Below are positions 1 through 10,329 of a stretch of 64,000 bases of DNA, piece by piece; the stretch's first letter is position 1, and each line of letters begins with the position of its first letter. The stretch is from Collybia mongolica (Eukaryota > Basidiomycota > Agaricomycetes > Agaricales > Clitocybaceae). The stretch spans positions 3,224,001 through 3,288,000 of the forward strand of contig JAAXNY010000005.1 in NCBI GenBank assembly GCA_013420905.1. The letters are read 5' to 3'. Under the pieces are notes generated by a model. That model saw only the letters and a program-made list of their open reading frames with translations. It did not search any database and was not told the DNA's origin. The position numbers and the translations under genes are program-made.

Positions 1-2
1 TC

Positions 3-435
3 GAAGATGACGGCATTTACTCCAACGACATTTACGCAATCCTAAAGACATATGGAGTGGAGATGGCTCGGGCTGCGATCCTGCAGGAGATAGGTGGCGT
101 GTTCGGCGCGTACAATATTCAAGTGGACCGCCGTCATCTCGAGCTCATTGCGGATTACATGGTATGTGTCTTTACGCGTCGCGTTGAAGCCCAACGATTT
201 ATGTGTCAAACAGACTTTCGACGGCGGGTATAAGCCATTTAATCGCAAGGGTATTTCAACGAACCCATCGCCGTTACTGAAGGCATCGTACGAGACAACA
301 GCGGCGTTCCTGTCGGAGGCAACACTACTCGGGGACTTTGACGACCTAACGACACCGTCAGGAAGCATCGTGTTGGGAAGGCCAAACCTGACAGGGACGG
401 GGGTGTTTGATGTCGTGATGCCCGTTGAAAAGTAA
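3..435 (+). CDS. RPA190: RNA polymerase I largest subunit (A190), C-terminal end, partial
   Basis: The 3' end of a gene whose 5' part lies left of the window. Exon 3..161 reads in frame into exon 214..435, across a 52-base intron (162..213, GTATGT...CAG). The visible end contains VFGAYNIQVDRRHLELIADYM, followed after the intron by TFDGGYKPFNRKGISTNPSP and LLKASYETTAAFLSEAT, then a stop. This block is the conserved C-terminal jaw/cleft region of the largest subunit. The GYKPFNR and late-ending form fits Pol I (A190/RPA1) rather than Pol II, because there is no heptad CTD. The protein catalyses synthesis of 35S pre-rRNA in the nucleolus. About 126 residues are visible out of an expected ~1,600-1,700. 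Confidence is high for the family, and slightly lower for Pol I over Pol III. Confidence 0.9.
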
Positions 436-637
436 TTTAGTTTAGATAAAGCTGGTTAGGCCGAGGCGTATAATTTTATGTAGTAATTGGCAACGCGGTA
501 CGTCACATGTCGCGTGACCATCCTTGTGACAGACACCCCAAGATCCTTTGTTCTTTGAAAAAAATTTAACCACGCTTTGATTTAATTGTCGACCGCTTGT
601 CCTCGTTTTTACTCAAGTCATTACTCTCCCCCTCCCC

Positions 638-1603
638 ATGCGCCGCCCAGGCCCCCTCCAGGAGCTTCCCCTCGATCTCTTCTTACCGCCTAATCCTAAT
701 CTTCCAACCAAATCACGTCCCAATAAGCGCCCCCTATCTCCTGGAGGTCCTAACCTCTTTAGCCCAGCCAAACGCCGCATTCTGAACGACGAGGGCATCT
801 TTTCGCCAGAAAAGACATTGAAGGGCCCGATATCTGCCCGCTACTCGCCCGCACGTTTTACGGAAGTCCTCAGTGGCCCTGCCAGTCCAGCTAAAAAGCT
901 TGATTTTGGCGTCGCGAAACATCGCGTGGAGAGCCCTGTCTCCAGTCGCTTATCCGCGACCATAACGAGCACTACGCCGGCCCGTGAAGCCCCCTCGAGC
1001 AGCAGGCTTGCGCCCTCGCCCGAACTCAGACCCCCGCCCCGTTGCCGAGATGAAGATGACGAAATGGAGGGTTATTTCAGCCACTCAGGCCACCCGTCAT
1101 CTTCGCAATCTGCTTCCATTGAACGAGAGATGCCGTCTTCACCCGATATCCAATCAAGCCACTATCCAGGCTTTCGCGTCTACTACGACACACACATCCC
1201 CTTGACAAGTGTCAATGTGGACATGGATGACGTGGTGTTTGTGGATGGAGACAAAGATGGGCACAAGGAAAATGTTGCACCACGTAGGAAACCACGAAAG
1301 GCTGTTACGGGCTCCAATGCTGATTTCAAATCCGCACTGTTTTCACCGGAAGGCAGGAAGCGAGAATTGGAAAGAGCTGAAAAAGCAAAGTCAACACCTG
1401 CCACACCGAAGAAAGATCCCAGCCGAGACAGGCTGGACTCTGTAGGCAGTCCAACCCCCCGTAGGCCTGTTGTAGGACTGGTTCGGATAGCCACTGAGGC
1501 CACCCCAAGATTGACGAGCAAGGGCAGAGAGGAGATGCGGCGAGTTTTGCAGGATGAAGCAGACCAGGAGGGGAACGGTGAAGAAGATGAAAGCATGCTC
1601 TAA
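638..1603 (+). CDS. Disordered SP/TP-rich protein with a KEN box
   Basis: An intronless 321-residue ORF opening MRRPGPLQELPLDLFLPP. I do not recognise a folded domain. The sequence is low-complexity and charged, with many Ser-Pro/Thr-Pro dipeptides (RPLSPGG, LFSPAKRR, IFSPEKTL, YSPARF, ASPAKK, LFSPEGRK, TPATPKK, SPTPRRP), the pattern of a cyclin-dependent kinase substrate. Around residue 210 it has GHKENVAPRRK, a KEN-box context typical of APC/C-Cdh1 degrons. An acidic patch (DEDDEMEGYF) lies near residue 145 and another acidic run lies at the end (QEGNGEEDESML). Codon use and the uninterrupted frame support a real gene. A cell-cycle-regulated nuclear protein is an inference only. Confidence 0.7.
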   Translation: MRRPGPLQELPLDLFLPPNPNLPTKSRPNKRPLSPGGPNLFSPAKRRILNDEGIFSPEKTLKGPISARYSPARFTEVLSGPASPAKKLDFGVAKHRVESPVSSRLSATITSTTPAREAPSSSRLAPSPELRPPPRCRDEDDEMEGYFSHSGHPSSSQSASIEREMPSSPDIQSSHYPGFRVYYDTHIPLTSVNVDMDDVVFVDGDKDGHKENVAPRRKPRKAVTGSNADFKSALFSPEGRKRELERAEKAKSTPATPKKDPSRDRLDSVGSPTPRRPVVGLVRIATEATPRLTSKGREEMRRVLQDEADQEGNGEEDESML

Positions 1604-2165
1604 ATCTCATCACCCGTCACACTGGATTTTACCGGAACAATAAAACCCAAGATCGCCCATTGTTCACATCGGCTCGATACGACACAGACTTACCAAACTA
1701 CAACGTATTACCCCCCCACAGGTGGACCAGGCAATATAAGTTCCAATCTCTTTTATCTTTACTATATTAAATTTTCACACATTTACGACCTCGAGATGCC
1801 CATCTCCAAACTTCTTAAAAATTTCCCATTCACTGCCTTAAGCTTGTGTCGTCTTGTTCACGATTCTCAGACGGACTAGCTTGGATTTGCTTGTTTCTTT
1901 TGTAACACGGACAGTAAACCTGTCGTTGCTGTATCTCTTGATGGGCCCAATAGCACCACTCATCGCTATATATGTATATTTTGTACTTATCCGTTGTCTA
2001 CACAATGTATATTTGGTCTCGTGGTAGACCAGGATGCACAACGCACAGTAAACGAGCAGCTGGTGGAAATTTCGCACACGTGATGTCGAAACTGACACGT
2101 CTGCTTCGAATTGCAATTGATAAAAATCCTAATCTATTTGTTTCCACGTCGCCTCCATCGAAAAC
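1604..2165. other. Intergenic, no gene seen
   Basis: The 3' flank of the KEN-box gene and the promoter of LCL2. Several open frames overlap here on the minus strand, but none shows a recognisable protein or a splice-consistent structure. TATA-like AT-rich stretches occur near 1970-1985. Confidence 0.5.
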
Positions 2166-2607
2166 ATGTCCCGTACACTGGCACTCGTACTGTTCCTCAT
2201 GTTCAGCCTTGTTTCCGCAAATTTCGATTTCTTTGGGAACATGTTCGGAAACCAGCAACAGCATAACCACCAACAGCAGCACCACCGTTCCGGAGCTGCA
2301 CAATGGGCTTCACAAGTGGACAGTGGTATGCACATGTAGCTCCCAGTACTATGTTTGCCTGCTAAGCTACGATGACTGTGTAGTGCAATGCTCCCATTAC
2401 CTGTGCCCAGTGACTCTCGACTGTGTCCCAACACCTTCTGAGTGCCCATGTCCCGATGTGCAAGACATAAAATGCACGATACCCAATGCAGGCGGGGACG
2501 ATGAACCTATGGTCGTGTGTGTCAGGGGATCAAACGAATGTACGGAAGTGGAACGGCTCATGAGAAAGGGGATGAAGAAATCCAAGCCCAAGTCTAAGTC
2601 CAAGTGA
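2166..2607 (+). CDS. LCL2: Long chronological lifespan protein 2 (LCL2), secretory
   Basis: Two exons, 2166..2325 and 2384..2607, with a 58-base GT-AG intron, give 127 residues. It begins [18 protein letters not shown], a clear signal peptide. A short hydrophobic/Gln-His segment (FDFFGNMFG, then QQ/HH repeats) follows, and then the Cys-rich LCL2 core: [20 protein letters not shown] and CPDVQDIKC. The order of signal peptide, FDFFGNMF, Gln-rich linker and CxxYLCP...CVxxPxxCPCP is the LCL2 family signature, and the length matches (~120-130). A basic Lys/Ser tail (SKPKSKSK) ends the protein. In yeast LCL2 is linked to ER quality control and lifespan; its biochemical role is unknown. The start was chosen for the signal peptide; longer upstream frames are not supported. 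Confidence 0.88.
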
Positions 2608-5139
2608 TTAGAAGCGTGGTCCACAGAATCATTATTGGAAAGGGCTCTTGTGGAGTATTGTACGTTTTTGCATGACGTGTAGAAGTGGATGTGCCATCGC
2701 ACAGAGAAGCTGAATATCATTATTTTGTTACTCAAGGCTCCAGTCCGCATACCATTCCTCCGATACAAGGGAACTTGGACGCAAATCGGCTCAGTGGCAC
2801 CTGACCACGCACGATGAGCAAGAGTCGCGTAGTTTTAGCAGGGTACATGGTCCAGAAGATTCGGCGACCTGAAATACGAGCATAGCACATTCGCACCAAT
2901 CAGTTTGTAGTCTTCGCAGACCCGCTTCCCTCTTCAACCTACCAAATTGTATGTCTGTGAGCTCCTCCACCCTCCTAGGAATATTCCAGCACCACACACC
3001 TCATTGAGCTTCACATTCCTCCCTTCAGAGGGATCTGGACCTTCCCGCTCCACTATCGTGTGGCCCTTCACTGCCATACCCCCAGCCATGAACATTTGAT
3101 ATAACGTCAAACATATGAGAGCCAAAAGTTAACCATTGAATATGGTAGTCGAGAAGTATGATGGGGCCGCCTCAGTGCGCTTTCTGCACGAAATAAGCAA
3201 TGTCCCGATGTGGTAGATAATGGTAAAGATAGATGCGCAGGGGTTGAGCCACATCGATAGATATCCCAAGTCAAGCATTGAAATGATCAGGAGAAGACCC
3301 CAAACAGGGATGCGCAGGTGAAGAGAAAGAGACTCCTAGGCAGTGGTAAGGGCGAGGAGGGTAGGCGCCGCGCAACGGCATCAGGCAACTCGAGTGCAGG
3401 GAGTTCAAAAGGCATGCATTGACGTTGAGCGCCCTTGGATTGCTAACGATGACTAGCACCGAGCGTCGTGAACTTTGTAGATAGTGACTAGCACTTGGCA
3501 GAAAGAAAGGTTAAACCTGATCTGGATGGCTTTTTGACATAGCTTTTGGGCAGGTTAGGTCGCTATAGAAGCCGATCAGACTGCTTCATATCTCGAAACG
3601 AGTTCTGCGCTGTCATGGTTGAAAACCATCGTCTCCGTGCATCGAGTCGATCAACGATCAGCCAAGCCCTTCAACATAACTTATAATCATCAATGTTTTC
3701 GTTCCTTGTCGTTCCATCCTCCAAGAACTGAATGACGCGCCAATAGAGGTCATAGGGGAACGAGCTGATCGCAACTATCCCATGGCACTAGTCCGTTGAG
3801 GCTCCCGATGGATTTTACATAGCGTTTGTGCTTTTCCGGTTCTCGAGACAGTTTGCTGCCCAATGGCATTTACTTGGCTCTGGAGACCCCTGGGCCTCGG
3901 TTTTCACTTACATCATCACACCGGCGGTACTCATGGCATCTTCCAAGTTCCCCACTCCGTCCCCTCCCTGTGAATTTCCTCTGGCGGTACACGAAATTTG
4001 GCACTCCAACAAACTAGATTGCTCTAGACGAGTCTCATTCCTGAACAGTTCTTAAGCTTCTACCTTGTGATATTCACGAGTGACATCATTCGAAACATAG
4101 TGGACCTACGAATTCAAACGGTTCTCTCACGCGATGCTATAAATCACCTCAATGCCGAATGTTACATTCTCATCTAACAGACTAAATATCAAATGTCATG
4201 CATCATGCCCCACACCACACTTGCCTTGGTTATGGTTCATCCGACATCTTCCTCGTTTTTGGGTTCGATTCAGGCGGTTTCTCTCGAGCCTACGTCTCAA
4301 TATGTCAAATACCGTCCTTTCGGGGTAGAACCCCAGGGATGATACCCACAACCATGGATATGAACAGAACCGGCTTCGAGACAGCTTCGAGACCAAACTT
4401 AGCTAATTCTGGGGACAACAGCTTTCTGAATTTCGGTGCCTGCAAACGGTCGCTCTAAATCTCAGCGAATTATACCCACGTTTAGTAGGAGGGAGATTTG
4501 CCTCAACAAGCCTGGCTGTTTTCTTTTTTGCTGCAACTCTCTTACTTGTCATCAATGTTTGTCATTCCCCTTGTGAGTGCCAGTAATCCGACTACTCCTT
4601 GCCCATAACGCCAATACTACGGAGGCCGCGTCGCATACTCACTTGAACGGTTCTGCGCTCGTCGGACGACAACAACTATTATTACAACAGCACGTTGCCG
4701 AAGACTCAAGCCTCGTTGGTGTGACGGGAACCGCTGATACAGTTAACTTGTTATCTTATTATTCACAAATCATATTCCATTCCAACAACACTGCTTCGTG
4801 CATAACGGTCCCTAGTTCTATCTCTTTCCCAGGAACGTTGCCACAAACTAAAAATATGCGATACTGTGGGTTGACATTGCTTCTGCATTACTCAGATGTT
4901 TATCCGCTCAAAGGTTATTTTGCACAGCTCCTTTAGCTTCGGAAGATACCCGTGTAATATTCTCATAGCTAGTGGGTGCTATCATGCATCTCGGAATTCA
5001 AGTAATCCGGATGCCCACATATCTGGTCAGCTTATTACGTCGTAATGAGGAATCTATTCTACTGTACCCGCATTTGACAAACACGACCATATAACGTCAA
5101 ATAAGCACTCGTCCGATTCTTAACACAACTTGACTCGTA
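2608..5139. other. Gene-poor block, 2.5 kb
   Basis: No frame longer than ~137 codons is convincing, and no splice-consistent protein or transposon protein motif could be read on either strand. No terminal repeats were seen by eye. It may be decayed repeat sequence or simple intergenic DNA. Confidence 0.5.
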
Positions 5140-5617
5140 ATGGCACTTGCCAGACCAACAGTGAGCTTAGACTCTTTCCTTCGTCAGTCTTTGGATTTCT
5201 AACTTGCCTGAAAAGACGAAATTGCCCCCAGGTGCTAATCGAATACTATTCGTCAAAAATCTAAATTACCAGATCACTGGGGAAGACTTGTATGACCTCT
5301 TTGGCCGCTATGGCAGCATACGCCAGATACGAATAGGAAACGAGCAGAAGACGAAAGGTACCGCGTTCGTCGTTTTTGACGACGTAATGGACGTAAGTTA
5401 TTCCTGCTGCCAACAGGGCTATGTGATACTCATCGGGCTGTTGAAGGCAAAAAATGCTCTTGACCATCTTAATGGGTTTCATTTGCAAGAGCGCTATATC
5501 GTCGTATTGTATCATATGCCAGCAAAACAAGATGCGGCCGCAGCCAAGGCAGATCTTGCCCGACGTGAAGAAGAGCTGGCTCAGTTGAAGAAGAAGCACA
5601 ACATCGGGGACGACTGA
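5140..5617 (+). CDS. SF3B6: U2 snRNP splicing factor 3B subunit 6 (p14)
   Basis: Three exons, 5140..5160, 5216..5392 and 5447..5617, encode 122 residues (human p14 has 125). The protein starts MALARPT and continues TKLPPGANRILFVKNLNYQI, then a single RRM with RNP2 ILFVKNL near residue 16 and RNP1-like KGTAFVVF near residue 56. A lysine-rich C-terminal helix follows (EEELAQLKKKHNIGDD). The subunit contacts the branch-point adenosine within SF3b of the U2 snRNP. Intron 1 (5161..5215) has a TTCTAAC branch site and ends AAAAG. Intron 2 (5393..5446, 54 bases) is a multiple of three and stop-free, so an unspliced reading would insert 18 residues into the RRM. FAL1 and SF3A3 lie 3-7 kb downstream. 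Confidence 0.92.
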
Positions 5618-8600
5618 GGCATCGTGTAGTATGTTATCATGCGGGTCTATCCAACTAGTCCAATAATCGAAGATATCCTTTTTTTTGAAGTATACACGGC
5701 ACTTATTGCGACACCACTGTTCCGAGTCTCGATCGAAATTTTCGGAGGATGTGTTCTTGTCCATGCAGCCTTTTTGCTTCGCTTCATCTCATCCGTCTGG
5801 CTCTTTTCGTGCTCCCTACGGATCCTTAAAAGACAAGCGAATCACCGCCCCGCCGCTACGCATGGAGGACAAAATTTATCAACGTGCGGTGAATATTGTT
5901 GTGGATATTGGCGGCTTGGAACGTATCAGAAAATGTCCTACAGTGATCACTATCACATACTATTGCCAACACGTTTGGTTACACCTTGGTGGTTTGCATT
6001 CCTTTGGGTGAGCGGGACTGAATTTACAATTGGGCAGGTCACATTTGATCTGAAGTCAATCAGCCTCTTTTACCGAAAATGAGCATGTTCCGCACCTCCT
6101 CGTCTGGCTACAGAACATGTTACGTCAACGGAGTGTTGGATGAGATAGGCATAACAACCAACCATAGCCAGTCCGTGGCCACATCTATCCTTGGGTTGAG
6201 AGGGGAACATGCTAGCAAACAAATATACTCACCTTATGTAGATATTTCGAACGCTACACAGTGCAAGTTCGACGTGAGCACCTTCTTAATGAGAGTCATT
6301 AAATAAGTACTCACCGTCGCCAGTAACACATCCTTGGTTGAGGTACGAAAGAAACCACAAGAATCTAAGCCATTTTATAGTAACCACCCGAAATACTTCC
6401 TCGGACCTTACGCGCAAGTTATTACCACACGAAATGGTTTACTTATGAACCATTCGTTGGTAATGTCAAGCAAATCTAGTATCCAAGAAGTTACAGGCGA
6501 CAGGACCTAAACCGGGAAAGAAGGTGTTCTCCTGTCGGCAGACCTTTCAAGACACCAACGGGATAACGCTGGGAGACTCCTGCCAGGTGATCTCACCAGT
6601 CATACGTCTCGGGTTTGTCCCGTGAGACGCCTACAGCCGCAACTGGAAAATCAATCGTGAATCCCCGGGATTGGCAAGTCGACAGCACTGGTCTCCGAAT
6701 CACCGATAGAATTTGGACTCAAGCTCCCATATCCCCGACAAAAGTTATCTAGGCATGGCGTTCATTTTATTATTTTTGAACTAAATGCTCCACCTCCAAC
6801 TTCACTAGGATTCTACACTTGCGAAATTTCGCTACGCTAGTCCGTGGCCCATTCGTGGTCACCTCTGTCTGATCATCTGATCAAACAGGTCATTCCCAGG
6901 TGCTTCACACAAGAATTCGACACGCTGAAAACGCCACGCGGATACAAAACATCTGTTTATCCCCCTGTTATTTTCCCAAGTCCATTCCCTCGGCACATCT
7001 TAGTATGTGCTATAAAATACTAAGCTTTGACAGATTCCGGGTGGTGGAGCATCCACGTTGAAAAGGGGCCGCGACCAGAGACAGGTTATGCGGTAGATGT
7101 GCACGATCAGCTGTCTCTTCGGACTACTGATATGTGATTTGATTTTTTAAGCTTTCCTGGTGCGGTGATACTTCCATTTATACCCCTTTATCTTCGAGAC
7201 CACCTCACTAATTCTTAACGTGTTCTCTCAAGACAGTTAAACTATAGAAAGATCACCAGGTATCTGATCTGTCCCCTATCCGCATCTCAATAGATACCGT
7301 CTCCACTGGCCTGTACACACTATGTCGTGCCCAGGTCTGGCTTTCGAAGGCCCGGGGTCCTTTAATGACCAAGGACCTTGTTAGGGTGGAGAAACTTCGA
7401 TAAAAACTTGGGAACTTGCCTCTTTCGTCTTATGCCGTGTTTTCTATCTTCTGCTCGGGAACGTTATTAGTCTTGTTCTTAAGAGCAGAAAATATCTAGA
7501 AAGTCCCGCGCGATGGGGTTCCCGGCGCGTGGACCACTACATGGGATGTTCGGCTAGAAGTTTCGGGGCTTCGTCAGAGTTGTGGAAGCTTTTCGCGCCA
7601 CGCGCCTGGAGTTATTGGGGGTTATGTCACACCGTTGGTGCGCGTTGCCGATGGCACCAACCGGTGGGTATCTTTTTACTCGTCTAGACTTACTTCTGAT
7701 GCGTTTATCGGGAAATAGTAGCCTTCGGCGACACCCCTTCGCCACCACGTAGTAACGACCCCGAACTACACACGCTGAAAGGTAAGCTTAGCGTTGAATG
7801 TCCACCAAAAGCCCTGGCATGACCTTGGGGGCCCGAGCTGCTGGTGGGGAAGTCAGGAAAGTATCATACTGTACTCTTCTCTTGGCCCTTCTGGAATCAT
7901 CTATATACACAAAGGCCTTGATCTGTTCGAAAATTCCTCAGGTAGATACCCCTCTTTCCTGTCCGCCTGATCACAGTCAATGGTACCAGATGTTAATCAT
8001 AAGGAAATTCCTCAAAGGGGAGAGTCCACGTTGTGAGTTAGAAGACGCAGCCATGTCCTATCGTACTGGTTCGCTTTTTCACAAACGTATGGGCTAAAGA
8101 AGAACCCACAAACTATCCCGAACTAACCGAAATTACCTTCCATGCGTACCAGTTTTTTCGAACCGGGGACGGCGGTATGTAGTGCTTGCCTGCTTCAGCT
8201 TGTTTGCTGTGTTCATTTCCTGAGATTATTACTATACCTCTCATGTATCCCGTTGTTCTTTCCCTCGAAAACTCAATCAGACTTCATTTGGGAAATGACC
8301 GAGACAAGTACACGCATGGGTATTGACCAAAAGTAGGATTTTCGGCGGCAAACATGGGGGTTTTTTAAAGTGGTTTTTTAGAACGTTCCCCGGCGATTTA
8401 TATCACTTTCATCCGAAAAAGATTATCGCGTGGTACATGTGCCCAGGATACAGAACCAAGCCATTTATCTGATAGATGACTGGATCTGCAAGACATTGTA
8501 GTCTGATGAAGCCAAACATATAGGTACCATACTGATAGACTATAAACTACAAAAGGGGAAGATACGAACTAGGCCAGCATTATTCTCTACAAATGTATAG

Positions 8601-8622
8601 GGCAATAAAAGGTCAAATACAC
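5618..8622. other. Gene-poor block, 3 kb
   Basis: Only short, mutually overlapping open frames occur, with no recognisable protein. I found no inverted terminal repeats or target duplications by eye. It lies between SF3B6 and the 3' end of FAL1. Confidence 0.5.
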
Positions 8623-10235
8623 TCAAATCAGCTCGGCAGCATTGACGGGCATTTCGTCCTGGAAAGTCGGGTCAGTACTAGGCCTGGACGAGAGATCAAG
8701 GAGTTATACAATTTGTGTGCTGTAGAATTGTTCTATTGAAAGTAAATAACCGCATAAGCAATCATGCCGTGAAGCGTTGCTGATAAACTGACCGATGTCC
8801 CGCAGGATACGAACGTCGTCGACTGTTACAAACTGCGAAAGGGTTCGGTGAGTTTAAATGTTCAGCGAGATTAGGCATACGACTTGCGTTGATGGCGACA
8901 CCCTTCCGGCCGAAGCGGCCTGAACGCCCAATACGGTGGATGTAATTTTCACGATTCCTTGATACCAGATAACGTTAGCACAATGAATCAGGTGTGCCTC
9001 TCAACGTACGCTGGAAGGTCGTAATTGATGACGAGAGATACTTGCTGGACATCGATACCTCGTGCCCAAACGTCGGTGGTAATAAGCACTCGCCTATAAC
9101 GCTAGATCAGAACGTCGCAGCACTATTGAGAAGGTCAAGCTTACGAAGTACCACCACGGAATTCCGCCATAATAGCATCACGTTCCTTCTGAACCATTTC
9201 GCCATGCATTGACGAAACCGTAAAGTTGGAAGAACGCATTTTTTCCGTTAACCAGTCCACCTAAGTGAGGTGAGCGTGGGGAACGACAGACAACACTAGA
9301 CTAACTTTTCGGCGGGTGTTGCAGAAAATGACAGCTTGGGTGATAGTGAGAGTGTCATACAAATCACAAAGGGTATCAAATTTCCAGTCTTCTTTCTCCA
9401 CGGCCACGAAGAATTGCTTGATCCCTTCCAAGGTCAATTCATCACGTTTCACAAGTATGCGAATAGGATCGGTCATGAATTTTGTTGTCATCTCCAAAAC
9501 ATCGTACGGCAGGGTAGCGCTGAGAAGCACCACCTGCGTTGCGGGAGGAAGGTACCGGTAGACGTCGTATATCTGGTCCTTGAAACCCTTGTTTAGTAAC
9601 TCGTCCGCCTCATCAAGGACAAGCATTTTAATGTTCCGCGTTCGTAGACTTCTTCTACGAATCATGTCGAAAACACGGCCTGGGGTACCAGACACAACAT
9701 GCTGCCCGTATTCGAGCTTTCGGATGTCTTCACCGATAGACGTGCCACCAATACAAGCGTGGCACTGCACATTCATGTAGTCGCCTAATGCGAGAACGAC
9801 GGACTGAATTTGAGTTGCGAGTTCGCGTGTTGGTGACAGAACAAGAGCTTGTGTCTCACGAACAGTCACGTCGATGGATTGGAGGATGGAGATGGAGAAT
9901 GTGGCCGTTTTACCAGTACCTGACTGGGCCTGTGCAATGACATCGCGTCCTTGAGTAATGGGTAGGATAGCTCGCTGTTGGATGGCAGAAGGCTTTTCAA
10001 AATCTGGTAGGCAGGTTTTGGTCAGAATGAATATTGCATTCCATGCGAAGGAAACACACTGTAAGCGTAGATACCCCTTACAAGGTCTTCCTTGAGACCG
10101 AGGTCATCAAACGTCGAGACCACAGAGACAGCCTCGGAGGATTCAAAAACTAGTTTCTAAGGGTCTGTGTGAGTACGTTGTTCTCGAAATGAATAGCTAG
10201 AGGGATACCTCGTCTCCTGTGTTTATACCAGACAT
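8623..10235 (-). CDS. FAL1: ATP-dependent DEAD-box RNA helicase, FAL1/eIF4A3 type
   Basis: Nine exons on the minus strand (10209..10235, 10060..10156, 9306..10003, 9145..9260, 9010..9093, 8888..8957, 8793..8832, 8710..8732, 8623..8658) sum to 1,191 bases, or 396 residues. Motifs in order: AQSGTGKT (Walker A), PTRELA, GGTSI, GTPGR, VLDEADE (DEAD), LSATLP (SAT), [24 protein letters not shown] and [13 protein letters not shown] (motif VI). The end [11 protein letters not shown] and the phrase [11 protein letters not shown] are specific to the eIF4A3/FAL1 branch rather than eIF4A. The family is an exon-junction-complex core protein in most eukaryotes and an 18S rRNA maturation helicase in yeast. 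The intron 8833..8887 has a GC-AG boundary (GCAAGT...CAG). The gene shares a 94-base divergent promoter with SF3A3. Confidence 0.93.
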
Positions 10236-10329
10236 TTTTTTTGAAGTTGGTTGGTTTGAGAAAGGCGGAGTTACAATTTCACTCTTTCCGTGTTTGCTTC
10301 AACCTGCCCAACACTTTTCCCAGTCGAAA
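10236..10329. promoter_or_regulatory. Divergent FAL1/SF3A3 promoter
   Basis: Only 94 bases separate the two start codons, so both transcripts must initiate in or across this stretch. It holds pyrimidine-rich runs and an A/T run next to the FAL1 ATG. No clear TATA box was seen. Confidence 0.7.

Noticed and set aside
4198..4936. Frames of 86 and 119 codons in the gene-poor block
   Set aside because: Random-looking composition and no neighbouring exons.
7554..8097. Frames of 64 and 99 codons in the second gene-poor block
   Set aside because: No motifs; codon use unlike the neighbouring genes.
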